DNA from: Paenibacillus profundus
GTDB taxonomy: Bacteria > Bacillota > Bacilli > Paenibacillales > Paenibacillaceae
DNA: 64,000 nucleotides
Assembly (NCBI RefSeq): GCF_021369635.1
Contig: NZ_JAJNBZ010000016.1
Span: forward strand, 110 to 64,109
Reading direction: 5' to 3'
Both the position numbers and the translations under genes were made by a program. Every line of letters begins with the position of its first letter. Positions within the stretch are counted from its first letter, which is position 1. Positions 55,408 through 64,000 of this stretch are shown piece after piece. The notes under the pieces are model-generated. The model saw nothing but the letters and a program-made list of their open reading frames with translations. It was not told where the DNA came from and did not search any database.

Positions 55408-56586
55408 ATGCCCAATTGGCTTTTTATTGTGTTTAGTGTCTGCGTAGCTGCCCTGGTCGGTGGAGTGACGAACCATTTTGCTATAAAAATGCTGTTTCAT
55501 CCGCGCGAACCGGTTCGAATTGGGAGATGGCGTGTCCCGTTCACTCCTGGACTCATTCCGAAACGGAGAGAGGACATCGCAGCTTCATTAGGAGAGGTTG
55601 TGTCCGAATATTTAGTGACAAGCGACGGGCTTCGCGTCATGCTGGACAGACCCGATGTGCGGGAGCGTGCGGTTCAGGCTGTCACGCAGTATATCGAGGC
55701 GTGGCTCAAGGATGAACGTACCGTGAAGCAATGGACGGCTTCTTTGTTCCCGAATGAAGAGTGGGATGAATTGAAGCTCCGGTTAGCTTCGCGTCTGGAT
55801 CGATTGACAGAGCAGGGGCTTACATCCTGGCTGACTGCCAAGGGATGGGACGAACGCCCGTTATCCGAATGGATTCCAATCGGAACGGAGGAGTCAAGGC
55901 AGCGCATGTCGGACAATGCCGCGGCCGCAGTGCTGCACTCGCTTCAGAAAGAGCTGACGTCACTGCAGGGTCAGCGCATGTTAACCCGAATGGCGAAGGA
56001 GGTCATTGACCGTGCCCAAGGTTTCTTCGGCGCCATGGCGGCTATAGTTGTAGATGAGGATAAGCTCGTCTCCCGGATGTCGCCTGTCATTATAGAGCAG
56101 TTGCAATCGCCTGCGGTGCAAGCTGCGGTATCGCAGTTCATATCTGGTAAGCTTGCCGAATGGGTAAGCCTGCCGCCTGCGCAATTGGTGCGCGCATGGG
56201 CAGATTTGAAGGACGAGGAAGATGCGATGGACTTCGTTATCCGGAAATTGCAGTTATGGATTCAATGGGATCAGCGCTTAGAACGGTTGGCGGAGGTGAG
56301 GCCGGCACAATGGCTGGATGAAGTGAAGTCGGCCTGGATGCCTTACGTTCCGCGTATCGTCAATGGAGCTATAACGCTGATTGACCGCAATCTGGATCAG
56401 ATTGTCCGGGCGGCACGATTAGAGGAAGTCGTGCGCTCTCAGGTGGAGCAATTTCCGGTAGAACGGTTGGAGACGATTATTTTGAGCGTCTCAGGCAAAG
56501 AATTCCGGGCGATTACGTGGCTGGGGGCGTTATTGGGCGGAATTATCGGCCTGTTCCAGTCGTTTGTTCTGCTAGCTGTCGGATAA
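55408..56586 (+). CDS. yheB: YheB family protein (DUF445)
   Basis: The 392-residue membrane protein matches DUF445/YheB: an N-terminal membrane helix, the conserved GGVTNHFAIKMLFHP and PFTPGLIPKRREDIAASLGEVV motifs (about residues 18-60), a long helical middle, and a C-terminal hydrophobic hairpin (GALLGGIIGLFQSFVLLAV). Its function is unknown; the B. subtilis homologue sits next to yheA, yheC and yheD. It is transcribed away from the YheC/YheD array with RBS AGGAGGGAG. yheA follows 79 bases downstream. Confidence 0.92.
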   Translation: MPNWLFIVFSVCVAALVGGVTNHFAIKMLFHPREPVRIGRWRVPFTPGLIPKRREDIAASLGEVVSEYLVTSDGLRVMLDRPDVRERAVQAVTQYIEAWLKDERTVKQWTASLFPNEEWDELKLRLASRLDRLTEQGLTSWLTAKGWDERPLSEWIPIGTEESRQRMSDNAAAAVLHSLQKELTSLQGQRMLTRMAKEVIDRAQGFFGAMAAIVVDEDKLVSRMSPVIIEQLQSPAVQAAVSQFISGKLAEWVSLPPAQLVRAWADLKDEEDAMDFVIRKLQLWIQWDQRLERLAEVRPAQWLDEVKSAWMPYVPRIVNGAITLIDRNLDQIVRAARLEEVVRSQVEQFPVERLETIILSVSGKEFRAITWLGALLGGIIGLFQSFVLLAVG

Positions 56587-56665
56587 ACGTCATAAATGGG
56601 AATGAAACGGTGAAATGAACTGTGTTATGCTGACTAATGTATTTTTTCCGAAAGGATGAGATGAA

Positions 56666-57001
56666 ATGAATGTATATGACAAAGCTCATGATTTAGCACG
56701 CGCTCTGCAATCCTGCGAGGAGGCTCAATCCGTCGAAGAAGCGATGAAAGCAATTGAAGGAGATACAGATAGCAAACGCATGCTTGACGATTTCCGTGCA
56801 CGCCAGATGGATATGCAGCAGAAGATGATGACTGGGGAAATGCCGGCACAAGAAGAGATGGAGAAGATGGAGAAGATGTTTGAGGTCATCAGCATGAATC
56901 CGGACATCGCCCGTCTGTTCGATGCAGAACGCCGTCTTGCGGTTATCATTCAAGACGTAAACAAGATTGTCTCTGAATCGCTAGGTCATCTGTATCAATA
57001 A
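56666..57001 (+). CDS. yheA: YlbF/YmcA family protein YheA
   Basis: The 111-residue all-helical protein matches the YlbF/YmcA (Com_YlbF, DUF964) family and, by its neighbourhood, YheA: NVYDKAHDLARALQSCEE...EAMKAIEGD, FRARQMDMQQKMMTGEMP and NPDIARLFDAERRLAVIIQDV. YlbF and YmcA act with YaaT in RNA maturation and control of sporulation and competence, while YheA itself has no established role. RBS AAAGGATGAGATGA is close to the ATG. It is probably co-transcribed with yheB. Confidence 0.9.
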   Translation: MNVYDKAHDLARALQSCEEAQSVEEAMKAIEGDTDSKRMLDDFRARQMDMQQKMMTGEMPAQEEMEKMEKMFEVISMNPDIARLFDAERRLAVIIQDVNKIVSESLGHLYQ

Positions 57002-57103
57002 GGACATCAGTCATCATTCATGAATGTCATGCATACGCTCTAGTATAGGACAAGAGCACGGCTGATTGCCTATGTCGCCGTGTCGAAAGCAAGGAGCGTA
57101 GCC

Positions 57104-57409
57104 ATGATGAATAAATTCATGAATTCGGCCTCCGTCGGGCGCCGCAGGTGGAAGCATGTCGTGTATATTGCATTGGTCTTGGCCATGCTGCTTGTCGTGC
57201 TGCCCACCATTTCATTGAAGGAAGGCCTGACGCCGGCAGTCTGGTTCGGCATCGTGTGGGCAGCGTTCGCCCTGCTGGTCATCGCCGCCCATTTGCATCG
57301 CTTGCTCCGGGTGGATGAAGAGACGGAGCGACGGCTGAAGCACATTAAGCGGGAGAAGGTGCGCCGGTGGAAAGTACGGTTGACGCAGCGCACAGAGCGG
57401 ATGAAGTAA
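57104..57409 (+). CDS. small membrane protein, two helices with a basic tail
   Basis: The 101-residue product has two membrane helices (about residues 17-37 and 45-67) and a very basic C-terminal tail (about 70-101, Arg/Lys-rich, KHIKREKVRRWKVRLTQR). I do not recognise a family. The ATG at 57104 has AAGGAG 7 bases upstream, and an earlier GTG-type start at 57080 is less likely. It follows yheA by about 100 bases and ends at a terminator, so it may be the last gene of the yheB-yheA transcript. Confidence 0.6.
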   Translation: MMNKFMNSASVGRRRWKHVVYIALVLAMLLVVLPTISLKEGLTPAVWFGIVWAAFALLVIAAHLHRLLRVDEETERRLKHIKREKVRRWKVRLTQRTERMK

Positions 57410-57417
57410 CATAACGA

Positions 57418-57456
57418 AGAGCCCTTGACTGCATTCACGCAGGAAAGGGCTCTTTT
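57418..57456 (+). terminator. terminator between convergent genes
   Basis: AAGAGCCCTT/AAGGGCTCTT, perfect 10-bp stem with a loop of about 17 bases and the U tract TTTT. Confidence 0.85.
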
Positions 57457-57491
57457 GAAAGGCTGATATCAGTACGAGATCAAAAGGGACA

Positions 57492-58196
57492 TCAGGATAT
57501 TGCGGTCTCCAAAGCGACTTCAATCATATCATTAAAGGTGGTCTGGCGTTCTTGAGACGACGTCTGTTCTCCGGTCAAAATATGATCGCTTACGGTCAGC
57601 AATGCGAGCGCTTGAATCTGGTGCTTCGCTGCCAGCGTGTAGAGCGCCGCCGCCTCCATTTCTACCGCAAGCACACCGTACCGTCCCAGCTTCATCGTCA
57701 TTTCTTCATTGCCGCCATAGAAGAAATCAGAAGACAGAATATTGCCGACGCGCAGGTTCAACCCTTTCGCGACACCGATATCATAAGCGCTCCGCAGCAG
57801 GTCGAAGCTGGCAATTGGCGAGTAATCATACCCAGGGAACGTATGCTGATTAAGGGAAGAGTCCGTGCATACGGCTTGTGCCAGCAGGACGTCGCGCAGC
57901 TTGACGTCTTGTTGAATTGCACCGCATGTGCCTACGCGAATGAGCGTTTTGCAGCCGTAATCTTGAATGAGCTCCGTAGCGTAAATGGAGAATGAAGGAA
58001 TCCCCATTCCTGAGCCCTGCACGGACACAGGCTGCCCTTTATACGTGCCGGTATACCCCAGCATGCCTCTGACTTGATTATAACAGACGGCATCCGTTAG
58101 AAACGTCTCTGCAATATACTTCGCCCGCAGCGGATCTCCCGGCATCAAGACGATGGGGGCGATGTCTCCGGCTTTCGCTTCCAAGTGAACACTCAT
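57492..58196 (-). CDS. deoD: purine nucleoside phosphorylase, DeoD type
   Basis: The 234-residue protein matches hexameric DeoD, which splits purine (deoxy)nucleosides with phosphate to base and (deoxy)ribose-1-phosphate. Visible landmarks are [14 protein letters not shown] (phosphate site), [25 protein letters not shown], and [11 protein letters not shown] with the catalytic ending [11 protein letters not shown] (Asp). The ATG at 58196 is chosen because GGAGGG lies 8 bases upstream and the family begins here. Together with deoB and the BMP-type nucleoside uptake genes it forms a salvage region. It is transcribed toward the terminator at 57418-57456. Confidence 0.96.
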   Translation of the reverse strand: MSVHLEAKAGDIAPIVLMPGDPLRAKYIAETFLTDAVCYNQVRGMLGYTGTYKGQPVSVQGSGMGIPSFSIYATELIQDYGCKTLIRVGTCGAIQQDVKLRDVLLAQAVCTDSSLNQHTFPGYDYSPIASFDLLRSAYDIGVAKGLNLRVGNILSSDFFYGGNEEMTMKLGRYGVLAVEMEAAALYTLAAKHQIQALALLTVSDHILTGEQTSSQERQTTFNDMIEVALETAIS

Positions 58197-58433
58197 GTTG
58201 AATCCCTCCATGTTATCGTTAATAGTGAACCAAGCGCCTTCCATTTTAAACACTCACATATTTGAAAGCGGTTACTACCTATTCTTAACGATACCATGAA
58301 TCTCAATCCTGTTTCCGTGAAGCAGTCGCCCCAGATTCTGTGAACAATTTCACCAAAATTATGATTGGTATTTAACTGAAACGCTTACATTTTGGATTTA
58401 TAATGAAGACAAGCCTCGTGACAAAGATAGCTT

Positions 58434-58470
58434 TAGGTGCGTATTAAAAGGTCGCTTTTGAACAATCCGT
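58434..58470 (+). repeat. dispersed hairpin repeat, degenerate copy D
   Basis: TAGGTGCGTATT, AAAAGGTCGCTTTTGAACAATCC. It matches the consensus with several changes. It lies between deoD and the Crp/Fnr gene and touches the latter's stop codon. Confidence 0.55.
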
Positions 58471-59210
58471 TAGCGTAATTTGGACGCCGAACCGCATTCT
58501 GAACGCCATTTGCGGGATGACGTAACGTCCTGCATGTCGTCGCACATGGATTGAAGCCGTTCCAAATCGGTAATGTAAATATACTTTTGCTGCATGACTA
58601 AGATGCCTTCTTCATGGAAGTCGCGCATCACTTTGGAAATGGATTCGCGTGTTACCCCAATCATGGTGGACAGCAGGTGATGCGTTAATTTACATTCAAT
58701 TTTGTAAGCGGATTCATGAGGCTTTCCTAAATTGTAGTACAGATCCAGAATCAAGTTGGCTGCTTTCAGCCTAACGTCCAAATAGGACAAGTAGCGCACT
58801 TTATGATTCATTACGCGCAAATGGTCGAGTAAGCGTTGGTATGCGCGGCGCAATATTGCGGGATGCTCGTCCATCACACGCAGAAAGTCCGGTCGGCTGA
58901 TGACCCAGAAGTGAGAAGGCTCCATCGTCTCGATCGAAGCGACGCGATGCTGATGGTCTGCAATCGCTTCCATTTCTCCGACGACATCGCCGGGAAACTG
59001 AAAGTTGAAAATAATTTCTTTATCTTGATGAAGGCGGTACACCTTGACCAAGCCTTCGCGAAGAATATATAAGTCTGTGCCTTGATCTTCTTCATAAATT
59101 AAAATCTGACTCTTCTTATAGCTGCGAGCTTTAAGCAAGGGGGCGATGTCTTCGCATTCTGCAGCAGTCAAATCTTGAAACATGAAGACATCGCGCAAAT
59201 CATCAATCAT
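58470..59210 (-). CDS. Crp/Fnr family transcriptional regulator
   Basis: The 246-residue protein has an N-terminal cyclic-nucleotide-binding fold (about residues 8-120; DVVGEMEAIADHQHRVASIE), a dimerisation helix (about 118-145) and a C-terminal winged helix-turn-helix (about 175-215; HHLLSTMIGVTRESISKVMRDFHEEGI). It lacks the N-terminal Cys cluster of Fnr, and the cAMP-contact Arg/Ser pair is not obvious, so the ligand is unknown. The C-terminal tail (SSRKWRSECGSASKLR) ends at the degenerate repeat copy D and may be altered by it. Located between deoD and deoB, it could regulate nucleoside metabolism. That is inference. Confidence 0.9.
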   Translation of the reverse strand: MIDDLRDVFMFQDLTAAECEDIAPLLKARSYKKSQILIYEEDQGTDLYILREGLVKVYRLHQDKEIIFNFQFPGDVVGEMEAIADHQHRVASIETMEPSHFWVISRPDFLRVMDEHPAILRRAYQRLLDHLRVMNHKVRYLSYLDVRLKAANLILDLYYNLGKPHESAYKIECKLTHHLLSTMIGVTRESISKVMRDFHEEGILVMQQKYIYITDLERLQSMCDDMQDVTSSRKWRSECGSASKLR

Positions 59211-59373
59211 GGGTGCCTCCTATCCCGACAGGATTGCCGGATGCAAGGACCTGTCGCAGAACTGTATTTATCTTCTATCCACATATTACATGACGGGGGC
59301 AAGTTAATCCAATAGAACGTCTTGGCAAGAACGGCGACACCAAGAAAAGGACATGAGACAGGAGTGGTTACAA

Positions 59374-60555
59374 ATGTTCGAACGAGTATGTGTTATCGTC
59401 ATGGACAGCGTAGGAATCGGGGAGATGCCTGATGCGGAAGCCTTCGGAGACCAAGGTGCGCACACGCTCGGCCATATTGCGGAGCGGGTGCCTTCCATGC
59501 GTTTGCCGAACTTGCAGGCGCTTGGGCTCAGCAATATATCCCCGCTGCCGCATATGGAAGAGGGTCCTTCCCCATCAGCATTCTACGGCAAGATGGCGGA
59601 GACGTCGGTCGGCAAGGATACGATGACGGGACATTGGGAGCTGATGGGCTTGCATGTCGCGATCCCGTTTCAAGTGTATCCTTCTGGCTTTCCTGAACCG
59701 CTTATCCGCATCTTTGAAGAGCGGACAGGACGGAAGGTGATCTGCAACCGTCCGGCTTCCGGTACCGCTGTATTGGACGAATACGGGGAAGAGCAGATGC
59801 GCACAGGGGCATGGATTGTGTACACCTCCGCGGACAGCGTATTTCAAATCGCGGCACATGAGGAAATCATTCCACTCGAAGAGCTGTATGCCGCCTGTCA
59901 TGTTGCCCGAGAGCTGACGCTCGAAGCTCCATACGCCGTCGGGCGGATTATAGCGAGACCTTACGTCGGAAGTCCAGGGCAGTTCATCCGGACCCCGAAC
60001 CGGCACGATTACGCCCTTGCCCCGCCAGGGAAGACACTGCTCAACCATCTGTCGGAGCACGGCTATGATGTGCTCTCTGTGGGCAAGATTAACGACATTT
60101 TCTCGGGCAGCGGCATTACGCAGTCCTATCCGACCAAGAGCAACGCTCATGGCATCGAGACAACGCTGGCGCAGTTGGATGCCCATTTCCGCGGCTTGTT
60201 GTTTACGAATTTAGTTGATTTTGATTCGCTATATGGTCACCGGCGCGATCCTATAGGCTATGCCAGCTGTCTGGAGGCTTTCGATCAGTCGCTGCCCGAG
60301 TTGATGCAGCGCATCGGGGAACGGGACCTGCTCATCATTACGGCGGATCACGGAAACGATCCGATTCATGCGGGAACTGATCATACACGTGAATACGTGC
60401 CGATTTTGCTATATAATCCGCGGTTCGCGCAGAGCGGCGCTTCCATCGGCATCCGCTCCACCTTTGCCGACTTGGCTGCCACGTTGGCTGATAACTTCGG
60501 CGTCCCGAGTACGGGTCATGGGACCAGCTTTCTTTCGTTGCTTGCGGTCCAGTGA
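59374..60555 (+). CDS. deoB: phosphopentomutase
   Basis: The 393-residue enzyme interconverts (deoxy)ribose-1-phosphate and (deoxy)ribose-5-phosphate, the step after DeoD. DeoB landmarks are complete: VIVMDSVGIGEMPDAEAFGD (metal Asp), KDTMTGHWELMG with the phosphorylated Thr (about residue 85), NRPASGTAVLDEYGEE, VGKINDIFSG and ITADHGNDP...TDHTREYVPIL (metal Asp/His). The ATG at 59374 has AGGAG about 10 bases upstream; the extra seven codons from 59353 overlap that RBS. It is separated from deoD by the divergent regulator gene. Confidence 0.97.
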   Translation: MFERVCVIVMDSVGIGEMPDAEAFGDQGAHTLGHIAERVPSMRLPNLQALGLSNISPLPHMEEGPSPSAFYGKMAETSVGKDTMTGHWELMGLHVAIPFQVYPSGFPEPLIRIFEERTGRKVICNRPASGTAVLDEYGEEQMRTGAWIVYTSADSVFQIAAHEEIIPLEELYAACHVARELTLEAPYAVGRIIARPYVGSPGQFIRTPNRHDYALAPPGKTLLNHLSEHGYDVLSVGKINDIFSGSGITQSYPTKSNAHGIETTLAQLDAHFRGLLFTNLVDFDSLYGHRRDPIGYASCLEAFDQSLPELMQRIGERDLLIITADHGNDPIHAGTDHTREYVPILLYNPRFAQSGASIGIRSTFADLAATLADNFGVPSTGHGTSFLSLLAVQ

Positions 60556-60598
60556 CGCGCTCAATCCTATACATTGAACTACCGAATTGGATGGTTTT

Positions 60599-60638
60599 AA
60601 GAGTGCGTGTTCGAAAAGGGACTTTTTGAATGGCCTCA
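60599..60638 (+). repeat. dispersed hairpin repeat, short copy E
   Basis: AGAGTGCGTGTTCGAAAAGGGACTTTTTGAATGGCCTCA split as AGAGTGCGTGTTCG and ACTTTTTGAATGGCCTC. The arms TTCGAAAAG and CTTTTTGAA pair. It ends 54 bases before the BMP lipoprotein start. Confidence 0.75.
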
Positions 60639-60692
60639 AAAAGGGGCTATGTATTCAGAAAGATATTAATGACACTCAAGGGGGAAAAGGTC

Positions 60693-61727
60693 ATGAAAAA
60701 ATCAATGCTGCTCGTATTATCCGCTATTCTGTTATTCTCGTTTGCGCTGGCAGGCTGTGGAAGCAAGTCTGGCGAATCGTCATCCAGTGGTTCAGCACCT
60801 GAAGAGAGCGGAGGCAAAAAGCTGAAGGTCGGCATGGTTACCGACATGGGAAGCGTCAATGACAAATCGTTCAACCAAAGCGCATGGGAAGGTCTGCAGA
60901 AGCTGAAGGAGGACTTCGGCTATGAAGTGAAATTTTTAGAGCCGAAGAACGACGCGGAAGTCATTCCAAGCTTGAACCAATTCGTGAAGAATAAATACGA
61001 CTTGACATGGGCTACGGCCGAAACACTCGATGCGGCAGTGAAGCAGATCGCTTCCGAGAATCCAGATGCGAAGCTCGGTATCATTGACGCAGGGGTGGAA
61101 GTTCCAAACGTAGCTTCGGTCTTGTTCAAAGAAAATGAAGGAGCCTTCTTAGTAGGGGTTATTGCTGGATTAATGACAAAATCCAATAAAATCGGTTTTG
61201 TTGGCGGCATGGAAATCCCGGTCATCAAGCGCTTCGAGGCTGGATTCCGGGAAGGGATCAAGGCGGTAAATCCGGATGCGTCGTTCAAGCCGCTCTACAC
61301 CGGGCAATTCGTCCGCGTAGATATGGGGAAATCAGCAGCTTCCACGCTGTATAACGAGGGCGTCGATATTATTTTCCACGCATCCGGCTTAACGGGCAAC
61401 GGCGTGTTCAATGAAGCGAAAGAGCGCGTAGCCCGCGGTGAACGTGTCTGGGTCATCGGCGTCGACAAGGATCAGTCGCTTGAATTCGGAGATGAAATTA
61501 CGCTGACGTCGATGATTAAGAAAGTGGATGAAGCGGTATATCAAATCTCGAAGGATTTGGCTGACGGGAATTTCCCTGACGGCAAAATCACTTATATGGG
61601 CTTAAAGGAAAAAGGGGTCGACGTGGCGCCGACTTCTAGCAAGAACGTGCCGCAAGACATTCTCGATAAGGTAGAACAATATCGTGAACAGATTATTGAA
61701 GGTAAAATCCAAGTGCCAACGACGTAA
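60693..61727 (+). CDS. BMP family nucleoside-binding lipoprotein
   Basis: The 344-residue lipoprotein has a signal peptide with lipobox LAGC (Cys22), a short Ser/Gly linker and the BMP/PnrA substrate-binding domain: KVGMVTDMGSVNDKSFNQSAW, IGFVGGMEIPVIKRFEAGF, FHASGLTGNGVF and VIGVDKDQS. It is held at the outer membrane face to deliver nucleosides to the ABC transporter encoded downstream (NupN/O/P/Q-like). The ATG at 60693 has AAGGGGGAAAAGG upstream. A strong hairpin separates it from the ATPase gene, which would keep binding-protein expression above that of the membrane components. Confidence 0.94.
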   Translation: MKKSMLLVLSAILLFSFALAGCGSKSGESSSSGSAPEESGGKKLKVGMVTDMGSVNDKSFNQSAWEGLQKLKEDFGYEVKFLEPKNDAEVIPSLNQFVKNKYDLTWATAETLDAAVKQIASENPDAKLGIIDAGVEVPNVASVLFKENEGAFLVGVIAGLMTKSNKIGFVGGMEIPVIKRFEAGFREGIKAVNPDASFKPLYTGQFVRVDMGKSAASTLYNEGVDIIFHASGLTGNGVFNEAKERVARGERVWVIGVDKDQSLEFGDEITLTSMIKKVDEAVYQISKDLADGNFPDGKITYMGLKEKGVDVAPTSSKNVPQDILDKVEQYREQIIEGKIQVPTT

Positions 61728-61740
61728 TTAACCATTTTCG

Positions 61741-61770
61741 TTTCCCCGCCAGCAGTATGTGGCGGGGAAA
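61741..61770 (+). terminator. intercistronic hairpin within the nucleoside transporter operon
   Basis: TTTCCCCGCC/GGCGGGGAAA, perfect 10-bp stem with a 10-base loop, not followed by a T tract. It is more likely an mRNA-stabilising hairpin or weak attenuator than a full terminator. Confidence 0.65.
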
Positions 61771-61791
61771 CTCGTTACGGAGGGGAACGCC

Positions 61792-63324
61792 ATGCATAAC
61801 GGAGAAATCGTACTGGAGCTCAAAGGGATCACGAAGCGTTTTCCCGGAATTGTTGCTAACGATCAAATTAGCCTGCAGCTCAGAAAAGGAGAGATCCATG
61901 CTCTCCTTGGAGAGAACGGCGCGGGGAAATCGACGCTGATGAATATTGTATTCGGCTTGTACCAGCCAGATGAAGGGATTATCGAACTAAACGGACAGCC
62001 CATCGTGATGGATGGCCCGAATAAAGCGATCGAGTGCGGTATAGGCATGGTGCATCAGCATTTCAAGCTAGTTCCTCCGTTTACCGTGACGGAGAATATC
62101 ATTCTTGGCATGGAACCAAAGCGCGGCTTCGGCACGGACTTGAAGGGCGCCGCCAGCCGGATTGCTGAGCTGTCTAAGCAATACGGGCTGAATGTTAATC
62201 CGGAGGCCAAGATTGAATCGATTTCGATAGGCATGCAGCAACGAGTTGAAATAATGAAGACACTGTACCGAGGGGCGGAGATCATTATCTTCGACGAGCC
62301 GACTGCGGTACTTACTCCGCAGGAAATCACCGAGCTGCTTCAAATCATGAAGAGACTCGTGGATGAAGGGAAATCGATTCTGCTCATCACGCACAAATTG
62401 AAGGAAATTATGGATGTCGCTGACCGCTGCACCATTATCCGCCGCGGGAAAATGATAGAAACCGTGACGGTAGCCGATACGAATCAGGAAACGCTGGCGG
62501 AGAAGATGGTTGGGCACCGCGTGCAGTTCAAGACCGACAAGAGGCCCGCGAATCCGCAAGATTCGCTGCTCGACATTGCCAATCTGGTCGTGACAGCCGA
62601 GAACGGGCAGCGGGCGGTCGACGGGATCTCTCTATCCATCCGTGCGGGGGAAGTTGTAGGTATCGCCGGCGTAGATGGCAATGGTCAAACGGAGCTGATC
62701 GAAGCCATTACCGGCATGCGGCCGATTGAGTCGGGCACCATTCGGCTTGAAGGCCGGGATGTCAAGCACGGTTCGCCGCGAACGGCGTCCGAAGCGGGTA
62801 TTTCGTATATTCCACAGGATCGCCACAAGCACGGACTCGTTCTCGATTTCGACGTTAGCGAGAATGCGGTGCTGAAGTCATATTATGAGGAACGCTTCAA
62901 TCACAAAGGTCTGCTGGATCGGCAGGCGATAGAGGAGGTTGCGGAGCGGCATGTCGAGCAATTCGACATCCGTACGCCAGGCATTCATACACCGGTGCGC
63001 TCCATGTCCGGCGGCAACCAGCAGAAGCTGATTATCGCTCGGGAAATCGCCAAGGAGCCGAAGCTGCTCATCGCGGCTCAGCCCACGCGAGGCCTCGATG
63101 TTGGGGCTATCGAGTTCGTGCATAAGCAGTTGATTGCCGAGCGTGATAAGGGGAAGGCGGTCCTGCTCGTGTCGTTCGAGCTGGATGAAATCATTAACGT
63201 CTCCGATCGGATTCTAGTTATGTTCAATGGCAGGTTCGTAGGCGAGACGACCCCGGAGACGACATCGGATCAAGAGCTCGGTCTGTTGATGGCGGGCAAG
63301 CATCAAGGAGGGGATCGGGGATGA
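61792..63324 (+). CDS. nupO: nucleoside ABC transporter ATP-binding protein (two NBDs)
   Basis: The 510-residue protein is a fused pair of ABC ATPase domains as in RbsA/NupO. Domain 1 (about residues 5-240) has Walker A GENGAGKST and Walker B IIIFDEP; its signature region reads SIGMQQRVEI, a degenerate form of LSGGQ typical for these proteins. Domain 2 (about 260-500) has GVDGNGQTEL in place of a full Walker A and MSGGNQQKLI with AAQPTRGLD. It powers nucleoside import together with the BMP lipoprotein and the membrane subunits. The ATG at 61792 is chosen for GGAGGGG upstream. It overlaps the next gene by 4 bases (ATGA). Confidence 0.92.
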   Translation: MHNGEIVLELKGITKRFPGIVANDQISLQLRKGEIHALLGENGAGKSTLMNIVFGLYQPDEGIIELNGQPIVMDGPNKAIECGIGMVHQHFKLVPPFTVTENIILGMEPKRGFGTDLKGAASRIAELSKQYGLNVNPEAKIESISIGMQQRVEIMKTLYRGAEIIIFDEPTAVLTPQEITELLQIMKRLVDEGKSILLITHKLKEIMDVADRCTIIRRGKMIETVTVADTNQETLAEKMVGHRVQFKTDKRPANPQDSLLDIANLVVTAENGQRAVDGISLSIRAGEVVGIAGVDGNGQTELIEAITGMRPIESGTIRLEGRDVKHGSPRTASEAGISYIPQDRHKHGLVLDFDVSENAVLKSYYEERFNHKGLLDRQAIEEVAERHVEQFDIRTPGIHTPVRSMSGGNQQKLIIAREIAKEPKLLIAAQPTRGLDVGAIEFVHKQLIAERDKGKAVLLVSFELDEIINVSDRILVMFNGRFVGETTPETTSDQELGLLMAGKHQGGDRG

Positions 63325-64000
63325 ACAAGCTTAAAGCGCTGTTTGCGGGAGAATCTGTTAAAATCTCGTTATTATCGATCGTCTTGGGCCTGCTTATCGG
63401 CGCTATCGTCATGATCGCCGGAGGCTATAATCCGCTGCTCGCCTATCAGTCCATGCTGGAGAAAATTTTCGGCAATGCCTACGATATGGGTGAGGCGCTG
63501 CGCGCGATTGTGCCGCTTATCTTCACTGGGCTTGCCGTCGCAATCGCATTTCGCGCCGGGATGTTCAACATTGGGGTAGACGGTCAAATTGTGATGGGCT
63601 CACTCGGCGCGCTCATGGTCGGCAATATGATTTCTATGCCGCCGATCATTCATGCGATTGTAGCTATCATTGCCGGAACACTGCTTGGCGGATTATGGGG
63701 TGCCTTGGTTGGAGTGTTGAAGACGAAGCGGGGCATTAATGAAGTCATATCCTGCATCATGCTGAACTGGACGGCATTGTACCTTAGCCATATGGTCATC
63801 AAAGCGTTCATGGCCGAAGAGGGGACATCACGCTCGCAGAGCATTCAGGAATCGGCCAGTATTCAAATTAATTGGTTGAGCGGACTGCTGGACGGAGCGC
63901 GCATTCATTGGGGCTTCGCGCTGGCGGTTGTTGCGCTGATCGCTTACCACTTCTATATGAACCGGACGAAGTGGGGATACGAGATTCGTGCGGTGGGGAA
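63321..64000 (+). CDS. nupP: nucleoside ABC transporter permease, 3' end outside window
   Basis: The first 226 residues are visible, and the frame runs off the window end. It is a polytopic permease of the BMP/ribose-type (BPD_transp_2) family: hydrophobic segments at about residues 16-35, 60-85, 88-110, 112-135 and 185-212, with the motif FRAGMFNIGVDGQIVMGSLGAL and GALVGVLKTKRGINEVISCIMLNW, characteristic of the NupP/YufP branch. It begins with ATG overlapping the ATPase stop codon. A second permease gene (NupQ type) normally follows. Confidence 0.93.
   Translation, partial: MNKLKALFAGESVKISLLSIVLGLLIGAIVMIAGGYNPLLAYQSMLEKIFGNAYDMGEALRAIVPLIFTGLAVAIAFRAGMFNIGVDGQIVMGSLGALMVGNMISMPPIIHAIVAIIAGTLLGGLWGALVGVLKTKRGINEVISCIMLNWTALYLSHMVIKAFMAEEGTSRSQSIQESASIQINWLSGLLDGARIHWGFALAVVALIAYHFYMNRTKWGYEIRAVG

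Overview
The window looks like chromosome of a spore-forming, low-to-mid GC Bacillales member, most likely Paenibacillus or a close relative. The evidence is the set of sporulation and germination genes (cwlJ, gerQ, yhbH, spoVR, yheA, yheB and YheC/YheD-type genes), a sufCDSUB iron-sulfur operon in the Firmicutes order, a secreted three-SLH-domain surface protein, a bacillithiol-type reductase (YpdA), AGGAGG-type ribosome binding sites with frequent TTG/GTG starts, and many intrinsic terminators. No rRNA, tRNA, CRISPR array, transposase or phage gene was seen.

Layout. 1-2.6 kb: end of a 25-residue-repeat protein, an azoreductase behind a double operator, and the cwlJ-gerQ germination pair. 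2.7-4.9 kb: a glycosyltransferase remnant, an aldo/keto reductase and a DEDDh exonuclease. 5.1-8.5 kb: an A+T-rich island with a start-less small peptide gene, two MacB-like membrane proteins and an ABC ATPase, arranged like a bacteriocin/immunity module. 8.5-13.8 kb: an EamA transporter behind a terminator-containing leader, two unknown proteins and the SLH protein. 13.8-18.2 kb: yhbH-spoVR and a SEC-C protein. 18.5-24 kb: sulfatase, IclR regulator, DUF4091 protein and an aldo/keto reductase, which looks like carbohydrate catabolism. 24-30 kb: YgbA-like, DUF423, a GGDEF/EAL protein, yunC and mtnK. 30-36.3 kb: a Dps-like protein and sufCDSUB behind a promoter overlapped by Fur-like and PerR-like boxes. 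36.4-44.8 kb: polysaccharide deacetylase, two HD-GYP proteins, 5'-nucleotidase-like protein, uppP and an MMPL transporter. 44.9-49 kb: a YfkAB-type radical SAM protein, a 166-bp tandem repeat block, ypdA and a HAD phosphatase. 49-57 kb: five consecutive YheC/YheD ATP-grasp genes divergent from yheB-yheA. 57.4-64 kb: nucleoside salvage and uptake (deoD, a Crp/Fnr regulator, deoB, a BMP lipoprotein, ABC ATPase and a permease cut by the window end).

The most unusual items are: the five-gene YheC/YheD array, with a sporulation-type promoter resembling the one before cwlJ; a dispersed hairpin repeat (five copies, consensus ends TAGTGCGTGTTC and GAACAACCTC), four copies of which lie 24-54 bp before a start codon in the same orientation; the 166-bp tandem repeats, each carrying a 39-codon ORF; the split bacteriocin-like ABC module; and the unexplained leader before the EamA gene. 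All family assignments come from reading the protein sequences. No database search was run.
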